Positions 45,468 to 60,667 of a stretch of DNA of 64,000 nucleotides are shown here, piece by piece (positions within the stretch are counted from its first letter, which is position 1; every line of letters starts with the position of its first letter). A program made the translations under genes and the position numbers. The DNA is from Chondrosia reniformis. Taxonomy: Eukaryota; Porifera; Demospongiae; Chondrillida; Chondrillidae. Under the pieces are notes generated by a model, which saw nothing but the letters and a program-made list of their open reading frames with translations, was not told the DNA's origin and did not search any database. The stretch is from assembly GCA_947172415.1 (NCBI GenBank), contig OX359193.1:7000501-7064500 (forward strand). The letters are read 5' to 3'.

Positions 45468-48400
45468 TTAAATTAGATTCTGTCTTAGCCTCTGTTTACA
45501 ATTCACTGAACATACATTAAATATAAAAGGAAGTTCTTTCATAATACTGGGACAGTTCTCAACTGCTCTTATTAGCCTCATTCCAGATCCATACATTGGC
45601 TTGCGACACATCTGACACTCCTTGCCACGGCAACTATAACAAATTCACATAACAGAGATGTACTTTCAGACTGTACTACATATTCTTAGGGGAAAATGTA
45701 CAGATAATTTTAACGTTCATGAGCTAGAGACTAAGAAAAGAAAAGAAAAAGGTAAAGACTCCCTAGATCACTAATGAAGGGTGGAATTCAAAAGAAAAAC
45801 TGTTTGGTCCAGTGGAGGGAGAAAAGAAAAAAGTTATCCTCATCAAGGTTTACAGGTTTTCCCTAAGTAGTAAAACTCGAAAACTATTTGCATTCTTTCT
45901 TAACCTCATATTGATGTCAACCATTATCATAATAAATACTCTACTTTCCTAAAGACTTTATTGGCATCACTGTAACCATTTAGTTGTAGGATCTAAAGTG
46001 ACAGTAGAAACTTTAGGGATGCGGATTCACATACATAATATTCATTATCTCAGCTCTTACAAGTACAACTTCTATTTTTAAGATTCACTTCTCAAATATA
46101 GAAACCTTGGTGTATTTTTAATTCCCACAATACATTTATCTTACCCTTGTAACCATTGAGTAACTTCAAAAGGAAGTCTCTGCATTCTCCCTTTTGAGCG
46201 GTCAATACATACCAGACACATATCAAACAACCTCTAAAAAGGAAGAAAGAAAGTGAATATACGTACGTACATTGCAATTAATCCAAGGTACATAATGTAA
46301 TGTATATAATTATATATATATATGTATGTATATACGTATATCATATTAGATGAAAGTGATAGTGGCCAACCACAACTACTGATTTTGTGGCTTTTATGAA
46401 GTAAATACATTTTTGGATGCCAATAAAGCATTTGTAATAGTAAATTTATGCATTTTGACCTGAGGCCTTCTTCAATGAAATCCATGAATGTAATTGTGGT
46501 TACCATTGGCTGGTTTCTAGTCATTTCTCTCCAAAGCAAGGGATGCATGAAATTGTTTTCCACGTTTAGCTGCTTCAGTTTCAAATTAACAGCACTACTT
46601 GGCAAGCCTGCTAATTCATTTCCCTGTAGATATAGCTTCTTCAACTTGCTAATTAAGGATGCAACAAGAAGAAAGATACACAAAGTTAAAAATGTAATAA
46701 AAAATGTAAGGTTCAGTACACAGCAATGCTTTCAATCATAAACCTTTTACCCTGTGAATGGCCGCAGACAAGTGAAGTCTGATCTTTACATAGTAATGTA
46801 GCAATATCAACAATATCTTACAAGACATCTTTGTATTAAGAAAAACAAGCTGCGAAAGTGAGAGAAATTTAATTGAATCCTTCATTTGCAGACATACCTT
46901 AATTGGTTTAGATCAGTTGAAAGCCATTGAATGCTATTGTGAGCCACATCAAGTTCCACCAAAGACTTTAAAGTGTATAATCTGAAACAGTTAAACAGAT
47001 TCCATTACCTCTTGTAAGGCTACAGGTATTGGCAAACATAAGAGCAACAGAGCCAATTCAGAGAAACCTAAACCATCTCTAAGACTTCTTCACTAAAAAA
47101 TTAAAATTCTAGTGTAGATAGCCTAGATATAATTGAATAAAAAGGTATTGGAAATCAATGTGTTGTTAAAAGTTGATTGCACCCTGCTATTTGTATGCAT
47201 ATTGGTGTGAGTTGTGTCATCTGTTTGAGCTCGACACACTCACCCTTTGGGCAGACTGGACAGCAGGCAAAAGGAAACACAAAGAATTTCTAATTTTTTT
47301 AATTTGGAGATTGCTAAAGCAAAACAGAAAATTGGAAAAGATAGATATACGGGTACATCATTGTGTGCAGGGTTTGTGTATAATTATAATGTTTGGGTAC
47401 ATGTGCACTAACAAACAAGGTCAAGCTGATATTCAACTAGAAACATGATGGATAAGTGGATCTTGGTCAGCTACCTATCAAGTCCAGGACCACAGGTTTA
47501 AACCACAACCATTTTCTTTCACAGATATGTGGCTAGATTCTTACTACTACTACTCTCTCTCTCTCTCTCTCTATCTCTCATATACACACAATTCATACAC
47601 TCTCTCTTATATTCATATGCCCTGTTTGTAAGAGTACTGTATACGTATATTTTTATCAACTGGCCAGCTGATACTAGTCAGGTACTAGCTTGTGTGAGCA
47701 CCTTCCGGTATCTCTTTCAGTGGATTGTTCCTCATCTTCAAACACACAAGTTGTTCTAATGAGAGAATGGTGAGGGGAAAGGTCCTCAAGTCATTGAATG
47801 AAACATTGAGGTACACTAGAGTTGTGCTCAGAGGAGACAGGTCGGGAAGAGTTGAGATGAAGTGAGCCTTCAAACTCAGTATGTGACCTCCATTCAGCAT
47901 ACTCTCTATAACAGCTAGCTCAGCTGGAGTTGCAGTTCCATCTGGTTCAGCTATAAAGACCATAAGTAGATTCATTGTGTGTTGACTAGTGGACAGACAT
48001 GCCATTTCTTACCAAAAGGAGACCCTGTTCTTCCCTCTCCACAAAAGTACTTGGATTTGCTAGCATGAATAAACCTTGACTTCTCTCCAATCAGATCTTG
48101 CCATCTATATAAATATGTGCATTTAGTGGCTGCAACTACACCATTTCATAATGACCCAGTTTAATTGTATAGGCTACTAGGAATTGGTGTTCTACTTAAT
48201 TCATATACCAATATAACGGGTATACCTTTTACTCCTTTCTTCTAACTCCCTTGATATCTCAGCAGATGGCTTTGGCTTAAAGCCAATTTCAGCTTGTTCA
48301 GGCATGTCTTCCAGTAACACTTCTTCTAACAATGCCTTTAGTTCTAGAAAACACATTTAGAGGTGTATTACGGATATGCATGCAAGTGTGCAACTCAGTT

Positions 48401-49218
48401 TCGGGTAATAATACTTGTATCTATGTAAAGGATTTAGGCGATCAGGAGTGTCTATGGGATGTGCTGACGGATGGTGTTAACATTCATAAGTAAACTTAAA
48501 AGGTCCACCACTCACCCACAACTGTTTGTCTAAAGGGAACTCTGTCAGTCTTCTCTTGGATAGGAGCTACAGGGATATCGAGGGTTAAATAACGGCATTT
48601 CACATACATATCAATTTTATGTATGCAGAAAGCATGTACCTGCAATTGTCACAGTGTGTATCTGTTCTTGTCTTGGTACCTGTGTGGCAAACCAACTAGT
48701 CAGTTTTAAATAGTTTTGCTTTGAAATTACAGCCTTGTTCAGCGATGAAGGCATCATAATCTGCTGTGATGTTACTTCCAGGGATTGATCCTCTTCAAGG
48801 TCTCCCAATACACCTGACAGACCTCCTGAGAGAGACAAAAATACAGAAATATAGAGATCTATGCAAAGCTACGTATTTCTATACAAGTGTTAACAAGTTA
48901 GCTTGGTGTTCTCATATAAGAACTTAATCGGTTACCTGAATCTCGCAGATTGCCCATTTCATTCTGCAGAAGGCGTAGTGCTCCGCCGAAGCTCATTCCC
49001 ATGAAGTGTGCCCCTCCCTTGAGAACTCTTCCTTGAGGAAATGGTGGAGGCCCACTTGGGTTGAGCGGATAGATTCTCAAATCATCCACAACTTGCACAT
49101 CGCCGTCGTATTGTGCTTTCAAATGAGCCCTGAAATTCAGTGTCGTCTTGTTTTCGTCGGAATTCTCCTTAAGTGTTGGAGGTTTTGGTCTTCTCAAAAG
49201 TGGAATGGACATTGTCAC
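45468..49218 (-). CDS. Leucine-rich repeat protein with C-terminal Cys domain
   Basis: Minus-strand exons 49218-48936, 48825-48640, 48566-48516, 48343-48226, 48104-48013, 47950-47702, 46981-46898, 46648-46504, 46233-46145 and 45633-45468, about 485 residues. The N-terminal half is polar with no known domain. The middle has LRRs (TTLVYLNVSFNDLRTFP; LKKLYLQGNELAGLP; LKQLNVENNF). The end has RLFDMCLVCIDRS, then CRGKECQMCRKPMYGSG and ELPFIFNVCSVNCKQRL, a Cys-rich tail of the kind seen in several vertebrate LRRC proteins after the repeats. Start is either of two near ATGs (MTMS). All exons join in phase except 47702 to 46981, where one base is missing or extra (see findings). Function unknown; likely a protein-binding scaffold. 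Confidence 0.8.
45735..45870 (-). repeat. Diverged reverse copy of the dispersed repeat
   Basis: The reverse complement shares TTCCACCCTTCATTAGTGAT, a CTCCACTGG-like block and a GATGAGGATA block, in the same order as copies A and B. Lies in the last intron of the LRR gene. Confidence 0.65.
47548..47579. repeat. CT microsatellite
   Basis: (CT)n run, preceded by (ACT)n, in an intron of the LRR gene. Confidence 0.85.
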
Positions 49219-49395
49219 ATTTATTTAATGATACATCTAATCAACATATTTGTTTGTTTTAGCGGCCATTTTGCGAGTTGCTATGGTGGTCTAAAATGGC
49301 GATCAGTGTATGAAAAGCAACTAGTGTTCAAGACTTAGTGACACGTGCCCTACCCACGTGTTCATTTTACGTAAATATAGAGAAAGGCAGGCACA
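49219..49395. promoter_or_regulatory. Compact head-to-head promoter, LRR gene and RPL10A
   Basis: 177 bases between divergent start codons. Contains GTGACACGTGCCC with an E-box CACGTG, a second CCACGTGT and TTTTACGTAAAT. No TATA box. Short GC-richer promoters of this type are common to housekeeping genes in compact genomes. Confidence 0.5.
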
Positions 49396-50344
49396 ATGAG
49401 GTAAAGAATCGGTTTCTTTTTGCCTCAATAAATTTGTAATCGCAACGACTTTACGTCTGACAGAGTGTTTTAAGATCTTATTTTGTATATTGTAGCAAAG
49501 TTTCCCGCGATACGTTGTACGAAACCGTGGACACAGTCCTAAAGGGCTCTGTGGAGAAGAAGAGGCAGTTTTTGGAGACTGTCGAATTGCAAGTAGTTTT
49601 AAAGAATTACGATCCTCAAAAGGATAAGCGTTTCAGTGGAACAATAAGGTAAGACTCACTGTTTGACTAGGAAGTGAAACGTTGACCAAATCGGTTGCAA
49701 TAGGCTTCGCCATGTTCCCAAGCCCAACAAGAAGATATGTCTCCTCGGTGATGCGCAGCATTGCGATGAAGCTGCCAAGAATAGCATACCGTGTATGACA
49801 GTAGATGACTTGAAGAAGTTGAACAAGGATAAAAAGCTAGTCAAGAAATTAGGTAAGTTCTGACTCCATCTGCTGTTCTCCGTGCATTGGCTCACCGGGA
49901 TATGACTTAGGTGAATATGGTTTTATTATTTTGTGAATGTAGCCAAAAGGTATGACGCATTTCTAGCATCTGACAGTGTCATCAAGCAGATCCCAAGACT
50001 TCTTGGACCCGGTCTAAATAAGGCTGGGAAATTCCCTGTTCTTCTTACTCATAATGAGAAAATGATGGACAAGATTGAAGAAGTTAAAGCCACGATAAAG
50101 TTTCAAATGAAGAAGGTATGCTCCCTCTTGTGAATGTAGCCATGCTTATAGCAGTGTGGTTGTTGTCATGTAGACCTTGGTGTTGGGCGTAGCCATTGGA
50201 CATGTCAGCATGAGTGCAGATGAACTGGTAGCCAATCTTCATTTGGCCATCAACTTCCTTGTCTCTTTGCTGAAAAAGAACTGGCAGAACATTCGCACAC
50301 TTCATGTTAAGAGCACCATGGGAAAACCCCAAAGGTTGTACTAA
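49396..50344 (+). CDS. RPL10A: 60S ribosomal protein L10a (uL1)
   Basis: Component of the ribosomal L1 stalk. Five exons: 49396-49400, 49496-49648, 49704-49852, 49943-50115 and 50174-50344, 216 residues (human 217). Exon 1 codes only five bases (ATG AG); the protein begins [13 protein letters not shown]. Strong family blocks: [62 protein letters not shown] and the end [11 protein letters not shown]. Exon 1 is fixed by the donor GTAAAG and the phase 2 junction. RPL10A is convergent with the MYND gene. Confidence 0.98.
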
Positions 50345-50627
50345 GCAACAGGGGGTGTCCCGGTTTCAAATTCAACATTTACCAAATATTTTGGGAGCGG
50401 AACCAAGCTCATTGATTAATTATTGCTGAGATTGAAGTGTAATATGAATATGAATTGAAATTAAGTTAGTGAATATGGTAGACCTCTGACATAATATACA
50501 TACATAGATTCCAACTATATCAGTAAATAGTAATAAACCAGACAATACTACACGATTGAGCGTATGACTTGAGTACATTTGATACCTAAATTAAAGATAG
50601 TTGGCAATTTAAACCAGTTTAAAGAGT

Positions 50628-51317
50628 TCATCTGAATATTGGTAATCCATCATTCTTCATCCACATATGGAATCTGGTAAACTCTGTGATTGCCTTGCAC
50701 CGAACCTTGTGTCTTGCCTTCCAGTCTTCAGTTTGGCATTTCTTTCCACAGTACAGTCCGACCATACAGCGAGCACATTTGCTCAGTTTTTGGGTGTTGC
50801 AACCCTTTTTATCACAATTCCAGCACACACTCATTTTCTTGCTTTTCCAACACTGAGTTGACACATCAAACAAGTCGTCTAACCTGCAGGGGATCACCTT
50901 GATCTTGGTCAGGTTTTCAACGCGTAGGCCAATTTGACCATCCAAGAAATGATGATATTCAGCCCCCAGTATACAAATAGTTCGACCATTCTTTAGCTGG
51001 GTAAAGTCGAAAAACCCATCTTCTGGATAGAAGAATATTGGAATCTCTCTTGATCTATTCCTATCACTAACATAGACCCTGTTTTTAAGGAATGCATGCT
51101 GAGACAGCTCATCATGACTGATTTCCCCCATGAAGCACCAAGTCCTTATAGGCTCGTAAAGTCCAGACATTTCATTTAACTTGTAATAATTCAAATCAAC
51201 CTCCTTATCGCATGGAAGTTCTCTAAAGCCTGGAAAGGATGCCTTATCTGCAAAGATGTCTTCGTCTGGACAAGGAAAGGTCAAGGCAGGAGTTGAGGAT
51301 TGACCTCCCGTGGCCAT
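50628..51317 (-). CDS. MYND zinc-finger protein
   Basis: Single coding exon of 229 residues. The C-terminus has a complete MYND zinc finger: CWNC, then C-x(4+)-KLSKCARCMVGLYCGKKCQ and WKARHKVRC, binding two zinc ions and usually a proline-rich partner peptide. Residues 1-160 show no domain I can name (FPGFRELPCDKEVDLNYYKL; FYPEDGFFDFTQLKNG). There is no SET domain, so it is not an SMYD methyltransferase. Head to head with BRCC36. Confidence 0.85.
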   Translation of the reverse strand: MATGGQSSTPALTFPCPDEDIFADKASFPGFRELPCDKEVDLNYYKLNEMSGLYEPIRTWCFMGEISHDELSQHAFLKNRVYVSDRNRSREIPIFFYPEDGFFDFTQLKNGRTICILGAEYHHFLDGQIGLRVENLTKIKVIPCRLDDLFDVSTQCWKSKKMSVCWNCDKKGCNTQKLSKCARCMVGLYCGKKCQTEDWKARHKVRCKAITEFTRFHMWMKNDGLPIFR

Positions 51318-51568
51318 GACTGGAAAATAGAGTTAAATGCAAAATCATAAGCGCTTAGTTACTAATAGATCTAGACTACAGCTTACCCTTTTACATAGCA
51401 TTTAGTGGGAAGATGCAACCACTTACCAGTAAGGTCGCACGATGAGACAGTTCAACAATCTTCCTAAAGGAACTCAGCTTAAAGCACCGAAAAGAAAAGA
51501 CTGTTACGCCTCCGCACAGTAGTTTTGGGAACTGATTCCGGTAGGGTTGTGGTTGAGATAACGATAAA
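51318..51568. promoter_or_regulatory. Shared promoter region, MYND gene and BRCC36
   Basis: 251 bases between divergent ATGs, with no TATA box and no uninterrupted coding frame that continues into either gene. An intron in the MYND 5' UTR is possible. Confidence 0.4.
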
Positions 51569-53367
51569 ATGGTGCTCAAAGTTGAGCTACTATCGGATGT
51601 CTACTTGGTGTGCCTCATCCACGCGTTCTCTACAGAGAAAGAAGAGGTGATGGGATTGCTTATCGGAGAGGTTTGTCTATTAGTGATATTTAACTACTTT
51701 AGTTATCGTTGATCGCTGTTTACATGTGCTTAGATTTGCGATGACGTCGCAGTGGTGTCTGCTCTGTTTCTGATGAGGAGATCTGACAAACGGAAAGACA
51801 GAGTAGAAATATCACCCGAACAACTCACAGCTGCTTCCATCGAAGCAGACGTATCTTTACCAAATATAGATAATATTTTCAGCTTCCTGTGTCATACGGG
51901 CGATCATCACCCCTGTAGAAATAGCTAATGTTATATCATTGAGTCAATATGGAAGTTTTTATATCTGTAGTCATTTGTCATCTGTCACTATGGGTGTGTG
52001 TGCATGTGATACTCCTTAATTGACTTGTGATAGCGACTGTCTCAGGAACTGGACAATCCTAACCTTCATGTTATTGGATGGTACCATTCCCACCCACACA
52101 TAACAATATGGCCCTCGCATGTAGGTCAGTTCAGTGCAGTCCTTTTGTATTCCTATGCCCTATATCATGAATAATCTAACACACCATTTTTCTAGGGAAC
52201 TAAACTTAGTGAGAGCTTTGGATGAGGATACAAAAATTTTGTATCCTCATCCAAAGCTCTTACTATGTTTAGGCCTTGACTGTAGAAAAGATGTAGTAAG
52301 ATGGTGTTTCAGATTACTCAATATATACATTCTGACTAGATATCAACACACAAGCTAGTTACCAGTTAATGGATTCAAATTTCATTGGAGTAATCTTCTC
52401 ATGTTTTGGTCATGAAAATAAACAGGTGCATGTCGGCACATATGTGTTGTTGCTAAAACTTGATAGTTAGATAATGTCTGTCTTGTAGGGGTATCGTGTT
52501 CAAGCTACTTGTTTCCAGTCTGAAGTTTCAAAGAATGGAACTGGGTATGGGAATAGATAGAAGAGTGCAATGACTAGACATATTCTCTGACTGGATTTAT
52601 AAAGATATGATGTTTGGTTTCATAATCTGTAGTTATGAAAGAGTAGAAGTTCCGTTTGCTGTAGTCCCATCTAAAAATGGCTGTCTTTCAGGGCCTTGCC
52701 TGTCAGCCCTGCTTCAGCTTCCTTCCATCCTCCTTGAGGAAGAAGAGGAAATATACCATACCATTATGAAGTGAATACCGTCCTCCCTCAGATATTTGTA
52801 CTTTTATCTACACATTCCTTTGCTTGATTTGTGCAGGTCCTGCAGTGAAAGTATAGTGGCACAGTTGGAGAATACAGCAGGTATACAATTAATTTATATT
52901 ATAAAATAAGAGATATACATAGCAATCTATTGCAGTATTTGAGCACAGAATTGATCTCACTTATGTGTGAACATTGTATCACATATATGGTACTTATGTA
53001 TGTTCATTATTTTGAGGATTCAAGTGGTGGCCTCTGATTGGCCAATTACCTGGGCTATACACATGAATGTGATTTAATATAAAGGACAGTGTTTGAATCA
53101 AAATTGCACATATTGTGAGTACATACATCCTTTACCAGTAATAGAGTCTTTGTCAGAAGGGCATATGTACTGTTGATCTTTTCAGTGTATATATATCCCC
53201 TCTTTTCTATTTCAGTATACAACAAAATCATATGTCACACACTGGACAAAGTCTGCGCTCCAATAATATCACTGTTAGAAGAACGGCTAAAGCACCAGAA
53301 AAGAGAAATAGAAAAGTTGAAGAAGGAAAAGTTATTTCTAGAAGCACAGCTGGGTGGAGAGGTGTAG
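51569..53367 (+). CDS. BRCC3: BRCC36-type K63 deubiquitinase (JAMM)
   Basis: Zinc metalloprotease that cleaves K63-linked ubiquitin in the BRCA1-A and BRISC complexes. Eight exons: 51569-51670, 51734-51850, 52034-52124, 52340-52425, 52489-52544, 52633-52770, 52837-52880 and 53216-53367, 261 residues. The JAMM site is intact: E26 in EEVMGLLIGE, H91 and H93 in HSHPHITIWPSHVD with D104. SDKRKDRVEISPEQL is nearly identical to human BRCC36. The last exon forms a coiled coil (LEERLKHQKREIEKLKKEK) as used to bind ABRAXAS. It is shorter than human (316 residues), mainly by missing the insertion before RRSDKRKDRVE and the linker before the coiled coil. Confidence 0.96.
52200..52272. repeat. 73-bp near-perfect palindrome in BRCC36 intron 3
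   Basis: Arm CTAAACTTAGTGAGAGCTTT plus GGATGAGGATACAAAA faces its near-exact complement with almost no loop. The arm matches the GGAACTAAACCTGAAGAGAG/GGATGAGGATACA segment of dispersed repeat copies A and B, so this looks like a foldback derivative of that family. Confidence 0.9.
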
Positions 53368-53610
53368 GAGTGTGTTATGCAACCTTACACTTCACCAATG
53401 TTAATTGATACATGTACTTTGTTAAAAAGAATATGTCAAAAGACAGTAAATACAGTTGGCCTTAAAAATTACGTGGTTATGGAATGTGAGTGATAATGTC
53501 CATGTGAGTTGAAGATATTCATGGTTAGATGTTTGCCAATTTTGAACCAAGTTCACCTAAAAGTACCAACAGGAATAGATAATCATAGGAACACTCTAAT
53601 ATTTGCCTTG

Positions 53611-55832
53611 TCACTCACTGTGCAACAGCTTTAGGTCCTTCAGCTGCTGTTCCAACTTTGTGGATTTCTCTTCCACAATCTTCTTTTGTTGAACTGCTAG
53701 GTCTCTCTCCCATTTTATCTTTTCAATGGTAGCCAGGGCATTCATCAGCTGCTCCCTCATTGCACCTTCTGAAGGCGACTCCTTTAATTGTTGCTCTGCA
53801 TTTCTGAGCTTGGATCTGGTGAATGTTAACTCTGATTCCAGTGCTTTAACAGAATGCACTAAATTCTCCATCTGTGATACAATGGAGATGTTTGGCATAA
53901 CTACTGGTTCTTTAATGGGTTTTGGGATCATGTGACTGTCATATGATGACAGCTTGGCCTTCAATTGGCTATCAGAGGGAACAGTCTTGAGAACCAGATG
54001 ATCATCAAATGAAGCTGCAGATGTCAAAAAAGAGTGAAACCCTGTCATACTGTTGGTGGGAGATCCTTCATCAACATCATCCCCCTCTACATCATCGAGT
54101 ATGATCATGGTGTCCTATAGGAAGTAGGCATACATAAAATTGGTATACTGGAGAGCATGTAGTACTCTCCAGGTAGCAGACAACAGTTCATTCACATTTA
54201 CTGTCATATCTGTTTCCAAAAGGTCTTTTTCTTGCTGCCTTGCAGAGAAGCTGTTTGTTGGCACTTGACTTTGCCCGACTTGTAATGCTCCGCTCTGGAA
54301 AATCAAATACAAACATTGAAATGTAATAAGCTTTTCTGTAACACTGACTGACCCCAAATGTCTATTTTAGAGTAAACGAAGTGGACAAAATAAACAACTG
54401 ATCCAGTACACCAAGTGGCAATACAACACACAAGCCATAAAGCACAGATTTGGTATGAACATGGGAGGTACGCATAAGATTAGTTCAAGTGTGACACTCC
54501 ATGTAGTGACTCTACTAACACCCACACAAGGAAACCATGCTTGTGGTCGCACACTCCCACACCACACCCACACAAGGAAACCATGCCTGTGATCACACAC
54601 CTAGGTACAAAGGCTTCTATCAAACTGTTTTTCATGCCCACACACTCCTACAGGTATCTACAAGCCTGCCCCTGCGCACTCCACCCACATGCTGTGTACA
54701 CCATCAACCCTATTCCCAACAATACATTAATAAGACACATCACATATACAGACCTGATTGCCCCCATTCTGCATGACTCCGGCTGATTGGCCTGTGGGTG
54801 TTCCCTGGTGAATTGGGTCACTTACAAACCGTCCCCTCTTTAGTTCAGGCATGTCCAGTACATTACCCAGAACTGCACAATTCCGGCGCACTATGCCAGT
54901 TTGTGCATGAGAAAACTTTTCCAGAATAAACTTCCACCTTTGCTTCTGCTGTAGCTTATCCATGCCAGGCGTTACCAAGGGAACAAGACACCGTCTCCAC
55001 ATGCGAGACTTGCATGGTGTTATATCCAGCTGTTCCACCCCAGGGCAGGGGTGGTGAATAAACTGGGAAGGCGGGTATAGACCATAGCAGGCGTGGCACA
55101 GCAGACAGGGGGCGTTGGCCTTGTGGTACAGATTAAGGAAAAAGGTAGCATAAATCATTCCAAGACATTTGTGGACTACCTCAAAGCTACATTGCAGCTC
55201 ATACGGCAGCTGATACTTGGGGTCCTTCTTGGCATTCTCAATGAAGGCAACCACTTGTTTACCCATGGCCTGAGCTTGAAGGGGAGTGCAGCGGTCATTG
55301 CTACTCAGGACAGGTATGTTCACTCGTGGTACATCCTGCGGTTTTTGGGGGTTGGTGGTTATAGGTATAGGCTTGGCGCTTTGCTCACCCTCAGATACAG
55401 CAATGGTGTGCCAGCCTTCAAGGTTGAGCTGCTGGGATTGCTGAGCTGGCATATTGACACGTTCATGATTCTTTCTCAAGTGTTCAGCTGAGTACTGATT
55501 GGTGGAATGAGAGCTAGGGGGATCCATCACGTGAATATGGACATCAAGGTGGTTGTTTTCCTGCGCTGTTGGCTGACCACTGGAAGATGAGGCTGAAAAG
55601 GGAGGCTGGTGGCATGGAGAGTTAGGTTCTTCACTTTTAACAGCTTCGGAGAAGAAGAGATGCGTTATATATCACTTCTACACAAGATTTAAGTGCCGAA
55701 CTTACTTATAACAACGGGACACGGCGAAGTGGATTCTAATTTTTCGTTTTCGTTATCGCTCTAATTTACAGCACAATTAAAGTTGAGACTAATAAATAAA
55801 TTATTTCTAAAAAGTGTGACTAAACTTACCAT
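53611..55832 (-). CDS. SKI: SKI/SnoN-like transcriptional corepressor
   Basis: Exons 55832-55830 (the ATG alone), 55760-55706, 55643-54754, 54294-54166 and 54114-53611, 526 residues in frame. Residues about 170-265 match the SMAD4-binding SAND-like domain of SKI: VVHKCLGMIYATFF, CLLCHACYGLYPPSQFIHH, a Trp in KSRMWRRCLVP, then a Lys/Gln-rich helix ending KFILEKF. The C-terminus is a coiled coil (EKIKWERDLAVQQKKIVEE) as in SKI/SnoN. A sumoylation-type VKSE is at 21-24. SKI proteins bind SMADs and block TGF-beta targets. The DACH-homology domain that normally precedes the SMAD4-binding domain is not recognisable. SMAD4-contact residues are partly altered, so binding is not certain. Confidence 0.8.
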
Positions 55833-56617
55833 AATTTCTCGCTACAGAGAGGCTCCTTCTAGCGGCGAAGACAGTGGTACTGGTGCGTACAAGGTTGCGG
55901 ATTGGTGGTCAACTAATCGCCACCTTCACGCGTACACCTTGTCATGCACCCACACACACACCCACGCCTAGGATGACGTAATATCACAACCTAAAAAGGA
56001 TTGCAAGCATATTCTATCGCCTACCGCTCCTCCTAGGATAACAAAACCACAAGTGTTCATATATGAGTCTCTTCTAAACTCTTGCAGATAACTAGTAGAA
56101 GCCTCTCACAATGCCATAGCCTGATATTGTTTACTTGTGTATGTCTTGGGGGAACATTATTATGTTGAAAAAAAAACTGTTTCAAATCCTAAAAATTATT
56201 GATTCATCTTTAAATTTCAATGTCAAATGAAGTCATTATAAGCTATATTTGACAAGTCATTCAATAAATAATAACATCTCGGAAATATCAATAACCTTAA
56301 CTACTATTATGATTATAATATAAATTAAGCATGGGTAACAACAATAAAGTGTCAAGTTAAAAAGCTGTTATAGCAAATATGTGTATGCAGTGGGACATAG
56401 AGACAGAGAACGGAGTCCTAAAACAAACAGAGTTCTTCTGAAAAACTATACACTGCAAGAAGAGGGGAGAAAGAGAGATAAATTATTTAGTCTAACAATA
56501 GTCCTCAAATATGAAGGTGGTATTAGCCACCAAATTAAGCATTTTACAAGCAGCACCGCTAGTGCACACTTGAAGAGATACAGAATAGTATCTTGATAAT
56601 TGAATCTATTTATTATG
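55833..56617. other. Intergenic: SKI-like 5' flank and kinase 3' UTR
   Basis: The SKI-like promoter and kinase 3' UTR must lie here. A 20-base CA-rich stretch is at about 55948-55967. An AATAAATAATAAC string (about 56264) and AT-rich runs follow. No coding frame is supported. Confidence 0.5.
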
Positions 56618-60163
<3,546 letters not shown>

Positions 60164-60667
60164 ATTGTATATTAAATCTTCTTCAACTAGTTCCTAATTG
60201 ACCAAGGAACTGAATTTCAAGCGATATACTACAAATTAAATTCAATAGGAATGTGAATTGTCAGTTACTCACCGTTAAAGTGAATAGTAAATTATAATCT
60301 ACAAAGAAAAGGCACTTGGTATCTCCATTTTCACGGAACCTATTGGAATGTGAACCGGAACTGCTTCTCATTACTTCCGTTGATATAGAACATTACTATG
60401 ATTTTTGTGACGATCGGTATTAGCTAATATAGATTATCTATACTTATGTAAGTATAGTTAATCTATGGTAAACTTATCATAGCATGACTTTAGGAAGTCG
60501 ATATTGATCAAAGTGGCTACTTCTTTTAAAAGTAAGCTACTATTCTAGAGAAAATTCTGTTCGTAACATTTCCATTGTAATATAAAATAATTTGCATTAC
60601 TCAAATACATTACATGCCTGATTAACAAGGTAGTACTATAGATACTATTAATAATACAAGTTAATAC
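60164..60667. other. Intergenic between kinase and LAMP-A
   Basis: About 500 bases. Contains the kinase promoter and LAMP-A 3' UTR; a short inverted repeat (AGATTATCTATACTTA and complement) occurs near 60430-60462. No coding signal. Confidence 0.45.
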
